This document shows, piece after piece, positions 44,541-52,529 of a DNA stretch of 64,000 bases (positions within the stretch are counted from its first letter, which is position 1; the number at the start of each line of letters is the position of its first letter). Origin of the DNA: Bifidobacterium pongonis (GTDB lineage Bacteria > Actinomycetota > Actinomycetes > Actinomycetales > Bifidobacteriaceae); contig NZ_JAHBBE010000010.1 in NCBI RefSeq assembly GCF_019331805.1, forward strand, positions 1 through 64,000, in the 5' to 3' direction. The position numbers and the translations under genes are program-made. The notes under the pieces are model-generated. The model was not told where the DNA came from. It made no database searches and was given only the letters and a program-made list of their open reading frames with translations.

Positions 44541-44582
44541 GGCATTCCATGCGTCAATGCCATATTCTTGTCGTTACAAGAA
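44541..44582 (+). promoter_or_regulatory. Two inverted repeats upstream of the lipoprotein gene
   Basis: GGCATT-9-AATGCC (44541-44561) and TTCTTGT-4-ACAAGAA (44565-44582) lie back to back, 38 bases before the lipoprotein ATG. They resemble operator sites; the regulator is unknown. Confidence 0.4.
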
Positions 44583-44620
44583 ACTTTAGCTGTTCTTGTG
44601 GAAACCAATGGGGGTGCATT

Positions 44621-45160
44621 ATGAATCAAGTGGCGCGAAGAAGTGCCTGTTGCTTGTTGTCTGCCTTGTTATTGTGCTCATGTGTCGGCTGCGCGAATGC
44701 CACACATGAACGTTCCAACGACGGCTCCGTGCAGAGCAGCGGCAAGAATGATGATGCCACAGAACAGGCGTATAAAGCCTTTACCGTGGACGCTCTTGAC
44801 CGTGTTGCCATCGATGATCTCAATGATTCGGATGAACTGAGTCTAGTGAACAAGCTGGGTGCGAAATCCGTGCATGGCGACGACGCTATTTCGTTTGCAA
44901 AACCAGTTGATGACAACAACATGTATTATGTCGTATCCATGTGCAAACAGAAGGAGCAAGCTCCTTATTCGTTTGTTCTCTACAAAGACGGACAGCCACA
45001 CACGCTGACCACTAGGGAGTCCTGCACGTCTAACGGAATAGAAACAATCTCCCTTCCGGCGAAGGATTTCCCTAAAGCAACCTCATTATCCATTATCAAC
45101 ATAGACAATACGGATCTTATCGTTTCCGTATATGAAGTAAAGGAAAACCATCATGAGTAA
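44621..45160 (+). CDS. Small secreted lipoprotein, unknown function
   Basis: This 179-residue protein has a signal peptide (basic start MNQVARRS, hydrophobic core CCLLSALLLCSCVGC) whose end looks like a lipobox with Cys near residue 20-24. A polar Ser/Asn/Asp-rich spacer and a mature domain of about 130 residues follow, with a possible disulphide (SMCKQKE and ESCTSNG). No family is recognised. The ATG at 44621 has GGGGGTG seven bases upstream; in-frame codons before it are discarded. Composition is AT-rich and codon use differs from neighbours, suggesting acquired DNA. It lies directly upstream of the 43-nt hairpin array, which its transcript would enter. Confidence 0.7.
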   Translation: MNQVARRSACCLLSALLLCSCVGCANATHERSNDGSVQSSGKNDDATEQAYKAFTVDALDRVAIDDLNDSDELSLVNKLGAKSVHGDDAISFAKPVDDNNMYYVVSMCKQKEQAPYSFVLYKDGQPHTLTTRESCTSNGIETISLPAKDFPKATSLSIINIDNTDLIVSVYEVKENHHE

Positions 45161-45226
45161 ATGGAAATGATAATTCAATTTGCTCGATGGGCTATCGGAA
45201 TTATCAGGGACAGTGACCATTCTTCA

Positions 45227-45915
45227 TTTTGTCTGATTTCGGTATGTGGCCTGCTTTCGGTTGGCTTCATCCCAGACTCTTTAAACAGACAGCCTCCACT
45301 TTCCCGGAATCGGACAAATTTGGCCCATTTTTGTCTGATTTCGGTATGTGGCCTGCCCTCGGTTTTCCAAGCGGATCTGTCCCGTCTTCTCCTGGACAGC
45401 TCCCCACTACCGGAATCAGACAAAATCAGCCTATTTTTGTCTGATTCCGGTTCAGTCCAGCCCAAGCTTCTCCTGAACGACCCTCACTACCGGAATCGGA
45501 CAAATTTGGCCCGATTTTGTCTGATTTCGGTATGTGGCCTGCCCTCGGTCTCCTCAGAGGGTCTGCCCCGTTTCCTTCTGAATGGCCCTCACTACCGGAA
45601 TCGGACAAAATCAGCCTATTTTTGTCTGATTCCGGTTCAGTCCAGCCTAAGCTTCTCCTGAACGGCTCTCCTTACCGGAATCGGACAAATTTGGCCCGAT
45701 TTTGTCTGATTTCGGTATGTGATCTGTCCTCGGTTTCCCAAGCGGATTCGTTCCGCTTCTCCTTGAACAATCCCCGCTACCGGAATCGGACAAATTTGGC
45801 CCGATTTTGTCTGATTCCGGTTGAGCTTGCCGTACTTTCCCTGAATGACTTTCCCTGAATGGCCCCTGCGCTCCCGAAATCAGACAAAATTGCCCCATTC
45901 TTGTCTGAAAACGGG
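45227..45915 (+). repeat. Array 1 of 43-nt hairpin repeats (7 full copies plus a half)
   Basis: Full units begin at 45303, 45409, 45489, 45594, 45674, 45779 and 45873, each exactly 43 nt. A right arm alone lies at 45227-45243. Each unit has a left arm ACCGGAATCGGACAAA, a loop of about 10 nt, and a right arm TTTTGTCTGATTTCGGT that pairs with it. Mismatches between arms are G-U pairs if the plus strand is RNA. Loops alternate between TTTGGCCCGA-like and ATCAGCCTAT-like. Start-to-start distances alternate between about 105 and 80, so the array is a roughly 185-bp tandem repeat containing two units each. Open frames across it are repetitive and judged non-coding. Confidence 0.85.
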
Positions 45916-45933
45916 GCGAGGGGGCGGACAGGC

Positions 45934-46133
45934 GGCTACTTGGCTTATTCGGGTCAGATTTCGGGGTTTGCAAAATACTAGGTGGCTTATATATGGCACC
46001 CAAACCCGGAAAACCCAAGTACAAACGTTGCAATTCCGCGCCCAGTACCCGCGGTATCACGCTTTACGTGCCATAGATAAGCCACCTGGCAAAATCCCAA
46101 CCCCCAAATCCGCCATAAATAAGCGAGATAGCC
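45934..46133. repeat. 200-bp long-inverted-repeat element (MITE-like)
   Basis: Arms of about 66 bp (45934-45999 and 46068-46133) are imperfect inverted copies. The inner 20 bases (45980-45999 and 46068-46087) match at 19 of 20. Each arm carries two GGCTTAT motifs. The 68-bp centre has no gene. The structure resembles a miniature inverted-repeat element or a large RNA hairpin. No target duplication was identified. It fills the stretch between hairpin array 1 and the ilvN terminator. Confidence 0.7.
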
Positions 46134-46192
46134 CCCGCAAAGGCCGACCGAGCCCTCCCGGTCATCCCGACCTTCACCGGAACCAACCAAAA

Positions 46193-46223
46193 AAGGCTTT
46201 CCCGAATGGAACGGGAAAGCCTT
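46193..46223 (-). terminator. ilvN terminator
   Basis: AAGGCTTTCCCG pairs perfectly with CGGGAAAGCCTT, 7-base loop, followed on the minus strand by TTTT. It lies 24 bases past ilvN. Confidence 0.92.
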
Positions 46224-46246
46224 AAGGAATAGGTTTGCCGAATTGA

Positions 46247-46801
46247 TCAGCGACCGGTGATTTCGGAGCCGAGCACCTTCTCGCTCAGCGCCTTCGGGCC
46301 GCGGGTCACGGCGACCGCGCCGGAACGCACCAGTTCGATCACGCCGTAATGCTCCAGCAGACCGAGCAGCGCCTCGATCTTGTCTTCGGAACCGGTGGCC
46401 TCGATGGTCAGCGATTCAGGATTCACATCGACCACACGCACGCGGAACATGCGCACGATCTCCAGCACGTCGGAACGGCAGGAGACGTCGGCCGCGACCT
46501 TGATGAGCACGAGTTCACGCTCCACGGTGGAACGCGGGTCGAGTTCCACGATCTTCAGCACATGCAGCAGCTTGTTGAGCTGCTTGATGATCTGCTCCAG
46601 CGGAATGGCATCCACGTCGGCGGTCACCGTGATGCGGGAGATGTCCGGGCGCTCGGTGGGGGAGACGGACAGCGAATTGATGTTGAACGCACGACGCGCG
46701 AACAGGCCTGCCACGCGGGCCAGCACGCCGGGGCGGTTCTCCACCAGCACGGACAGCGTGTGACGCTCGGAGCCAGGCTGGGATGCAGGATATTGAGGCA
46801 T
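46247..46801 (-). CDS. ilvN: Acetolactate synthase small (regulatory) subunit
   Basis: This 184-residue IlvN/IlvH-type subunit activates the catalytic subunit and confers valine feedback inhibition. The N-terminal ACT domain (about 12-90) begins RHTLSVLVENRPGVLARVAGLFARR, and the C-terminal ACT-like domain follows (about 95-165). The ATG has GAGAGGAGAG upstream. It lies 13 bases after the ilvB stop in an ilvBN operon on the minus strand, followed by a strong terminator. ilvC is not downstream in this window. Confidence 0.95.
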   Translation of the reverse strand: MPQYPASQPGSERHTLSVLVENRPGVLARVAGLFARRAFNINSLSVSPTERPDISRITVTADVDAIPLEQIIKQLNKLLHVLKIVELDPRSTVERELVLIKVAADVSCRSDVLEIVRMFRVRVVDVNPESLTIEATGSEDKIEALLGLLEHYGVIELVRSGAVAVTRGPKALSEKVLGSEITGR

Positions 46802-46814
46802 GGGTTCTCTCCTC

Positions 46815-48695
46815 TCAGTTCTCGCCGGCGATATCTTCGCGCAACGGCTTGATACCGGGCATGTACGTCACATCGTCGTTGGAGGCGCCGGCGGCGACCA
46901 TCGGCCACACCATGGCATCCTTCCACACGCGGAAGTCGATCAGCACCGGGCGATCGTTGATCTCGTTCGCCTTCTTGATGCATTCGATGGCGTCTTCCTT
47001 GCTGAACGCGCGCATGCCGACGCAGCCGTACGCTTCGGCCAGCTTGACGAAATCAGGCACTTCGACGGGCATATCGCCGTTGGCTTCCATCTTCGCGCCA
47101 TCCTCGCCGTGCGCCTCACCGTCAAGCAGGTTGGTGGCGGAATAGTGCTGGCCGTAGAACAGCGTCTGCCACTGGCGGACCATGCCGTACACGGAGTTGT
47201 TCAGCAGGGCGATCTTCACCGGAGCATGGTCGAAGAACGCGGCGGCCAGCTCCTCGGAGGTCATCTGGAAGGAGCCGTCGCCGTCGATCAGCCACACCGG
47301 ACGACCATTGCCGCCGACCGCGGCACCGATGGCCGCGGGCAGGCCGTAGCCCATCGTGCCGAGACCACCGGAGGTCATCCAGGAGTTCGGACGCTTGAAA
47401 TCGATCAGCTGCGCGGCCCACATCTGATGCTGGCCGACGCCGGTCACCCACAGCGTATCGTCCGCAGCCTGATCGGACAGCTGCTTGACCACCCACTGCG
47501 GCGCGAGCGAACCGTCCGTAGGCTCCTCCCACGTGATCGGGTACTTGGCACGCCACTCGTCGATGGCGTTCCACCACGGCTTCAGATTCGGCTTGCCATG
47601 AATGGCCTGGGAGCGTTCGATCTCGGGAATCAGATCCTTGAGCACGGTGGAGACATCGCCCACAATCGGTACGTCGGGCTGACGGTTCTTGCCGATTTCA
47701 GCCGGGTCGATGTCGATGTGGATCACGCGCGCGGCGGGCGCGAACGTGTCGAGCTTGCCGGTCACGCGATCGTCGAAACGGGCGCCGATGGTGACGAGCA
47801 GGTCGCAGCGCTGCACCGCGCCGGTCGCCGCGATGGTGCCGTGCATGCCGAGCATGCCGAGCACCTTCGGGTCGGAATCGGGGACGATGCCGCGGGCGGG
47901 AAGCGTGGTGACGATGGGCGCGTCGGTCAGATCGGCGAGCTGCTTGATCAGATCGCCGGCCTTGGAACGGGTCGCGCCGCCGCCCACGTACAGCACGGGG
48001 CGGTAGGACTGCGAGAACAGCTTGGCGGCGTCGGAAAGCACGCGGCCGTGCGCCTTGGTCGTCGGATTGTAGCCGGGCAGGATCATGCGCTGCGGCCAGG
48101 AGTAGTACATGTCGCCGGTCTGCGCGGTCTTGGTCACATCGACCACGACCGGGCCGGGGCGGCCGGAATTGGCCACGTAGTAAGCTTCGGTGAGCACGCG
48201 CGGAATATCCTGGGCGCTGGTCACCAGATAGGAGTGCTTCACCATCGGGTAGGTGGCGCCCACGATGTCGGCCTCCTGGAACGCATCGGTGCCGATGGCG
48301 TTCACGCCGACCTGACCGGTGATGACGACCATCGGCACGGAATCCATGTTCGCGTCGGCGATCGGGGTGATCATGTTGGTCGCGCCGGGGCCGGAAGTGA
48401 CGATGCACACGCCCACCTTGCCGGTGGCCAGAGCGTAGCCTTCGGCGGCATGGCCGGCGGCCTGCTCGTGACGCATCAGCATGAAGTGGAACTTCGTGTC
48501 ATCCTTGATTTCGTCGTACACCGGCAGGATCGCGCCGCCCGGAACGCCGAAGACGTCGTCGACGCCCAGATCCTCCAAAGAACGGACCAGCGCCTGCGCG
48601 CCGGTCATTTTCTCGCCATCGATGATGGTCTGCGTATCGTCGTGCGGTTCCTTGGGCACGGCGCTGAATGCCTGCAGAGGGGTAGGTAGAGCCAT
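46815..48695 (-). CDS. ilvB: Acetolactate synthase large (catalytic) subunit
   Basis: This 626-residue ThDP/FAD enzyme makes acetolactate or acetohydroxybutyrate in branched-chain amino acid synthesis. VFGVPGGAILPVYDE opens the N domain. RHEQAAGHAAEGYA contains the ThDP-activating Glu, and the ThDP motif GDGSFQMTSEELAAA with NNSVYGMVRQWQ lies at about 460-520. The start at 48695 (MALPTPLQA) has GAGAGGA upstream; a longer frame of four codons lacks one. Domain order and length favour biosynthetic acetolactate synthase over catabolic AlsS, supported by the adjacent regulatory subunit gene. Confidence 0.96.
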   Translation of the reverse strand: MALPTPLQAFSAVPKEPHDDTQTIIDGEKMTGAQALVRSLEDLGVDDVFGVPGGAILPVYDEIKDDTKFHFMLMRHEQAAGHAAEGYALATGKVGVCIVTSGPGATNMITPIADANMDSVPMVVITGQVGVNAIGTDAFQEADIVGATYPMVKHSYLVTSAQDIPRVLTEAYYVANSGRPGPVVVDVTKTAQTGDMYYSWPQRMILPGYNPTTKAHGRVLSDAAKLFSQSYRPVLYVGGGATRSKAGDLIKQLADLTDAPIVTTLPARGIVPDSDPKVLGMLGMHGTIAATGAVQRCDLLVTIGARFDDRVTGKLDTFAPAARVIHIDIDPAEIGKNRQPDVPIVGDVSTVLKDLIPEIERSQAIHGKPNLKPWWNAIDEWRAKYPITWEEPTDGSLAPQWVVKQLSDQAADDTLWVTGVGQHQMWAAQLIDFKRPNSWMTSGGLGTMGYGLPAAIGAAVGGNGRPVWLIDGDGSFQMTSEELAAAFFDHAPVKIALLNNSVYGMVRQWQTLFYGQHYSATNLLDGEAHGEDGAKMEANGDMPVEVPDFVKLAEAYGCVGMRAFSKEDAIECIKKANEINDRPVLIDFRVWKDAMVWPMVAAGASNDDVTYMPGIKPLREDIAGEN

Positions 48696-48798
48696 TGTTC
48701 CTCTCACATCTCTTTATGCTATGTTTCATGCGTCCGCCGGCTCGTGGCCGGTTGTTGCGCTTTGTCTTCCAAGTCTATTCAAAGAGCCAACATTTGCG

Positions 48799-48842
48799 TT
48801 GCGCGGCTTACGGTGTGGACATTCACGCCGTAAGCCGCGCAA
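48799..48842 (-). terminator. rnc terminator
   Basis: TTGCGCGGCTTACGG pairs perfectly with CCGTAAGCCGCGCAA over a 14-base loop. It lies 25 bases past the rnc stop, upstream of ilvB; the T tail is poor. Confidence 0.75.
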
Positions 48843-48866
48843 TACAAGGGAAAATACAGGGTTGGC

Positions 48867-49628
48867 TCAGCCGAGCTTCTTCCATGCGTCCGCCGCGGCG
48901 GCCAGCTGCGCCTTACGCTTGGACGTCCCCTTGCCCACGCCTAGGATCTCCTCCTCGGCGCCCAGCGAGACGCGTGCGGTGAACATCTGCGCGTATTCCG
49001 GGCCGGAAACTGCCATATGGTACACCGGTTCGCCCTTGCCGAGCTGGTGGGCCTTCACCGTCAGCGAGGTCTTCCAATCCAACGCGGGGCCTTCGGTGGC
49101 GACTTCGGCCAGCGTATCGTCGATCAGACGATGCACCACTTCGCGTGCGCCGTCGATGCCGTGTTCGAGGAACGTCGCGCCGATCAGCGATTCCACGATG
49201 TCGCACAGGATCGAGCTTTTCTGCGCGCCGCCCTGGGCCGCTTCGCCGCGTCCCAGCAGAATGTACGGTTCCACATGCAGTTTGGTGCGGGCGATGGCGC
49301 TCAGCGCCTCCTCGCTCACCGCCTTCGCACGCATCTTCGCCAGTTCGCCTTCGCTCATATCCGGATGCAGACGGAACAGCGTTTCGGTGGACACGAGTTC
49401 CAGAACGGCATCGCCGAGGAATTCGAGACGTTCGTAATGCTTCGAACCGGGGTGCTCGTGCGCGAAGGAGCGGTGGGTGAGCGCTTGGACCAGCAGATCG
49501 GGGCTGATGGTGGTGCCGAGCGCCTCCAGCAGTTCGTCGGTGGGGAGCTTGTCGTCGTCGCCGCGCTTATAGGTGCGCACGGACGGCTTGTGCTGTGCTT
49601 CGTCCTTGTGCTGTGCTTCGTCTGTCAT
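48867..49628 (-). CDS. rnc: Ribonuclease III
   Basis: RNase III (253 residues) cleaves double-stranded RNA in rRNA maturation and mRNA turnover. The catalytic signature ERLEFLGDAVLELV is at about 66-79, with the second acidic cluster in DIVESLIGATFLE, and a C-terminal dsRNA-binding domain from about 180 (KTSLTVKAHQLG, then GTSKRKAQLAAAADAW). The N-terminus holds a perfect repeat of the hexapeptide DEAQHK, an 18-bp tandem duplication ahead of the conserved core. The start codon's ribosome binding site is weak (AAGGA is about 18 bases away). It follows rpmF but is separated from it by a terminator. Confidence 0.94.
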   Translation of the reverse strand: MTDEAQHKDEAQHKPSVRTYKRGDDDKLPTDELLEALGTTISPDLLVQALTHRSFAHEHPGSKHYERLEFLGDAVLELVSTETLFRLHPDMSEGELAKMRAKAVSEEALSAIARTKLHVEPYILLGRGEAAQGGAQKSSILCDIVESLIGATFLEHGIDGAREVVHRLIDDTLAEVATEGPALDWKTSLTVKAHQLGKGEPVYHMAVSGPEYAQMFTARVSLGAEEEILGVGKGTSKRKAQLAAAADAWKKLG

Positions 49629-49660
49629 GATTTTCTGTCTTCTGCTTCCTTGGAATAATG

Positions 49661-49693
49661 AAAAGCCCCGCCACCCGTCGATGGCAGGGCTTT
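49661..49693 (-). terminator. rpmF terminator
   Basis: AAAGCCCTGCCA pairs with TGGCGGGGCTTT, and the minus-strand tail is TCATTATT. It lies between rpmF and rnc, so rnc probably relies on read-through or its own promoter. Confidence 0.8.
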
Positions 49694-49715
49694 ATTCATG
49701 CTTGTCCAGCGTGAC

Positions 49716-49910
49716 TCACTTGGTGTGGATCGACTGGATAGCCTCACGGTAGACGCGGCCGCGGAAGGAACCGCAGCTCGGGCAAGCAACGTGCGGCAGG
49801 GACGGAGCGCCACAGTTCGGGCAGCTCACGGTAGCCGTAGCGGTCGCCTTCCAGTTCGCGCGACGCGAATGAGTGTTGGCGCGCGAGGTCTTGTACTTAG
49901 GCAGTGCCAT
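49716..49910 (-). CDS. rpmF: 50S ribosomal protein L32
   Basis: This 64-residue L32 begins [20 protein letters not shown] and carries a zinc ribbon C-x2-C (SCPNCGAP) and C-x2-C (VACPSCGSF), the zinc-binding form. The ATG has AGAGGA upstream. It follows the DUF177 gene on the same strand, the usual partnership in bacteria. Confidence 0.96.
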   Translation of the reverse strand: MALPKYKTSRANTHSRRANWKATATATVSCPNCGAPSLPHVACPSCGSFRGRVYREAIQSIHTK

Positions 49911-50018
49911 TTCAGTATCCTCTGTTTCGTTCGAACATTTGAGCTTAAGCGTTCAGTACTTTAACGCAACGTGCGTACAAATGTCGTTCGTGTCCTTGCG
50001 CCGGCACGCGTGTCGCGG

Positions 50019-50615
50019 TCAGTCCTGCTGTTCGCTTTCCAGTTTCGCCTTGAATTCGGCCAATCCGGCGAAACGGATGTCGGTCGTCTCATGGGCGTGA
50101 TCGGGATTCTCGTTGAGATCCACGCCGCACTGGGAGCACAGGCCGCGGCAATCCTCGCGGCACAGCGGCTGCAACGGCAGTTCGTCCACCAGCGTGTCGC
50201 GCAGCAGTGCTTCGAGATTGGCGAACGCGCCGTTGTCGAACAGCGGGTAGGTGTCTTCGGACTCCTCCTCGCCGGCGATGATGTCCACCTCATCCGGCTG
50301 GTTGCGGTTGTCACGCTCGTCCTTGTACGGGAAGAACGCGGTGACATGCGTGGTCCAATCGCGCTTGATGGGCTTCAGGCAGCGGGTGCATTCGGCGTGT
50401 ACGGGGGCGTTGATGCTGGCGTTGAAGACCAGACCGTCGACGATGGAGTCGAACGACCCGTTGACGTGCACGGGTTCGCCTTCCTTCACGCCGATGATCT
50501 CGTCGCCGATGCCGCTGGGCGCGGGGAAGTCGGCGTCGATCTGCTTGGATTGCCCGGCTCGCGACGCGACCTGCGCGACGGGTACGGTCCAAGGTGAATT
50601 TTCGATATGCGGCAT
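50019..50615 (-). CDS. YceD/DUF177 family protein
   Basis: This 198-residue protein is of the DUF177 (YceD) family, encoded next to rpmF across bacteria and linked to 23S rRNA or L32 maturation. Family cysteine pairs are present: CTRCLKPI in the middle, and CREDCRGLCSQCG toward the C-terminus. The ATG at 50615 has GGAGG eight to nine bases upstream and lies four bases past the sepIVA stop; longer in-frame starts overlap sepIVA and are discarded. Member of coaD-sepIVA-DUF177-rpmF. Confidence 0.88.
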   Translation of the reverse strand: MPHIENSPWTVPVAQVASRAGQSKQIDADFPAPSGIGDEIIGVKEGEPVHVNGSFDSIVDGLVFNASINAPVHAECTRCLKPIKRDWTTHVTAFFPYKDERDNRNQPDEVDIIAGEEESEDTYPLFDNGAFANLEALLRDTLVDELPLQPLCREDCRGLCSQCGVDLNENPDHAHETTDIRFAGLAEFKAKLESEQQD

Positions 50616-50619
50616 GGTG

Positions 50620-51471
50620 CTAGGCCTCCGGGTAGTCGTTCTGGTCCACGTGCGGAAGTTGCTCGGCTGCGGCGCGCTGGCGTTCATGCAGCACGTTCAG
50701 ACCGGCATCCACATCGCTGGTGAGTTTAGTCAATTGCTGGCGCAGGCCTTCCATGACCTTGGCGGAATAGTCGTCGGCGCCCTGCGTGAGATGGTCCGCC
50801 TTGGCCTGTGCCGTGTTCAGGATGGTGCGCGCCTTCTGCCTGGCCAATTCGGTCACGTTTTCCTGACCGGCGAGGAACTGCGCCTGGTCGTTGGCTTCCT
50901 TGATGGTGTCGGCGGCGCGGCTTTGGGCGGCGGCGACGATGGCGTTCGCTTGGGTTTGCGCGCTTTCCAAACGGCGTTCCGCCTCGCGCATCAGCGCGGA
51001 CGCGCGTTCGAGCTGCACGGGCAGCATCTTCTTCAACTCGTCGAGATTGGCCATGAGCGCGTCGCGGTCGACCTTCACCAGACCGGGGGAGAAGAATCCG
51101 CCTTTCGCCTCGTTCAGCGTGTCTTCGAGCTTGCCGATCACGTCGTATACGGTGGTGAACTCGTTGTGGCTCGGATCCTCGTCGTCTTCGGCGTTCTCCC
51201 GCAGGTCGGGCAGCGGGAACGGCGATTTGAAGGAGGGCTCGCCGCTCTTGGGCGCATCGTCGGTTGCGTCGCCGTCAAATGCGGGTTCGGATGCGACCGT
51301 CTCGCTCAACGGCGTGGCCGTGCCCGTGGGCGGCATGGGCGCCGGTGCCGGGGGCATGGGCGCGGCGCCGGTCTGTGCGGGCGCGTTCTCGTTATCCGTC
51401 ATGTCGACCACCGGGTCGCCGGTCAGATCCACATATCCGGTCGGGTGCTCGACATCGTTCTGCTCACTCAT
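50620..51471 (-). CDS. DivIVA-domain septation protein (SepIVA-like)
   Basis: This 283-residue protein has an acidic, Pro/Ala-rich N-terminal tail (about 1-100, including [14 protein letters not shown]) and a predicted coiled coil from about 105 to 270. It lacks a membrane segment. Gene order (coaD, this gene, DUF177, rpmF, rnc) and the coiled-coil layout match mycobacterial SepIVA, a DivIVA-like protein that localises to the septum and subpolar region. The assignment is therefore by context and architecture, not by a clear motif. Its start overlaps the coaD stop by eight bases, so it is translationally coupled to coaD. ATP-synthase-B or generic coiled-coil annotation is the main alternative. 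Confidence 0.75.
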   Translation of the reverse strand: MSEQNDVEHPTGYVDLTGDPVVDMTDNENAPAQTGAAPMPPAPAPMPPTGTATPLSETVASEPAFDGDATDDAPKSGEPSFKSPFPLPDLRENAEDDEDPSHNEFTTVYDVIGKLEDTLNEAKGGFFSPGLVKVDRDALMANLDELKKMLPVQLERASALMREAERRLESAQTQANAIVAAAQSRAADTIKEANDQAQFLAGQENVTELARQKARTILNTAQAKADHLTQGADDYSAKVMEGLRQQLTKLTSDVDAGLNVLHERQRAAAEQLPHVDQNDYPEA

Positions 51472-51964
51472 GGGAGATCCTTTCCTTCTGTAGCGCCTCT
51501 TCCAACATCGGTATCACGCAATCCGGCACCATGCCCGTCACATCGCCGCCGTGGCGTGCGACATCCTTGACGATGGAGCTTGAAATATGTTCAAGCACGG
51601 GATTCGCGGGTAGGAACAGCGTTTCGATGCCGGCGATCTGACGGTTCACCAGGGCCATGCCCAGTTCCGCTTCATAGTCGCCGTTCTGGCGCAATCCCTT
51701 CACGATCACGCTGGCTCCCACCTGTCTGCAATAGTCCGTGATCAGTCCGTCGGTGGACGAGACGACCACGTTTCCGCAGCCTCGATCCGCCAACGCCCTA
51801 CGGATGATGTCCACGCGGGCCTGCGCCGAAAACATCGGTGTTTTGGCCGCATTCACCGCGACCACCACATGCACTTCGTCGAAGAAGCGCGTGCTGCGCT
51901 CGATTACGTCAAGATGTCCGGCGGTTACGGGGTCGAACGAGCCGGGGCATACTGCTTTGGTCAT
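51464..51964 (-). CDS. coaD: Phosphopantetheine adenylyltransferase
   Basis: CoaD (166 residues) adenylylates 4'-phosphopantetheine, the penultimate step of coenzyme A synthesis, which also supplies the arm added to the FAS by AcpS. The nucleotidyltransferase motif [14 protein letters not shown] is at about 6-19, with [20 protein letters not shown] and [15 protein letters not shown] later. The start has no ribosome binding site but follows a minus-strand TAGGCT by six bases. It overlaps the sepIVA start by eight bases. Confidence 0.95.
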   Translation of the reverse strand: MTKAVCPGSFDPVTAGHLDVIERSTRFFDEVHVVVAVNAAKTPMFSAQARVDIIRRALADRGCGNVVVSSTDGLITDYCRQVGASVIVKGLRQNGDYEAELGMALVNRQIAGIETLFLPANPVLEHISSSIVKDVARHGGDVTGMVPDCVIPMLEEALQKERISHE

Positions 51965-51970
51965 ACGAAT

Positions 51971-51976
51971 AGCCTA
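51971..51976 (-). promoter_or_regulatory. -10 box of coaD
   Basis: Minus-strand TAGGCT six bases before the coaD ATG; same box as for rsmD and cysS. Confidence 0.45.
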
Positions 51977-52088
51977 CCTCTTCATACGGCAGGATACGGC
52001 GTACGCGACGCGGGAGACGAGAAAACATTATGATGGAAGTCGGTATGACATGGAGTCGGTATGACGAACGCGTAAGGAGCTTATCGCA

Positions 52089-52373
52089 ATGAACACGTAT
52101 CTCAATGACGGCGATCCGCAGTCCACGCCGGATTCCGGCGCGGGCACGTCGGTTCTGGAACGTCCCGAGGTCAAGGAGGAGACCCAGCGTTCCGACAATG
52201 GCGACGCGGACCGTTACGCGCATTATGTTTCGAAGGATCGCATCGCCGAATCGCGCATGACCGGCAGGCCGGTGGTGGCGTTGTGCGGCAAGATCTGGGT
52301 GCCGAAGCGCGACCCCTCCCAGTTCCCGGTGTGCCCGGATTGCAAGCGCATCTACGAGGAGATGTTCCGCTGA
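52089..52373 (+). CDS. DUF3039 family protein
   Basis: This 94-residue actinobacterial protein of unknown function has an acidic, disordered N half and a conserved C half: HYVSKDRIAESRMTGRPVVAL, a lone Cys in ALCGKIWVPKRDPSQF, and VCPDCKRIYEEM with a CxxC. The three cysteines suggest a small metal site. The ATG has AAGGAG about ten bases upstream and a TATGAT at 52030-52035. It is divergent from coaD. Confidence 0.85.
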   Translation: MNTYLNDGDPQSTPDSGAGTSVLERPEVKEETQRSDNGDADRYAHYVSKDRIAESRMTGRPVVALCGKIWVPKRDPSQFPVCPDCKRIYEEMFR

Positions 52374-52408
52374 CGCCCGCCGGGCTTGCGAACCTCCCCA
52401 AGACGAAT

Positions 52409-52449
52409 CGAGGCCCGTTCGCGCATATGCCGTGCGCGAACGGGCCTCG
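52409..52449. terminator. Bidirectional terminator, DUF3039 / aldo-keto reductase
   Basis: A perfect 16-bp stem CGAGGCCCGTTCGCGC (52409-52424) with its complement at 52434-52449, between convergent genes. The plus-strand tail is TTCGTTGTT. Confidence 0.88.
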
Positions 52450-52529
52450 TTCGTTGTTGGCCGGTTGTTGGCCGTTTGCTGACCGGTTATCAGCCGTGAT
52501 TGGCGGTGATTGCGCCGTGCGGCCGTGCG

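Noticed and set aside
45161-45661. Repetitive open frame across hairpin array 1 (recurring RNRTNLARFCLISV-type peptide)
   Set aside because: All frames through the repeats are partly open, changes between units respect RNA pairing rather than one reading frame, and no ribosome site precedes it.
45303-45821. CRISPR array
   Set aside because: Units are regular, but the spacers are themselves repeated and alternate in length, the repeats are full palindromes, and no cas gene is present.
46800-48689. A 629-codon frame antisense to ilvB
   Set aside because: Shadow frame opposite a clear acetolactate synthase gene.
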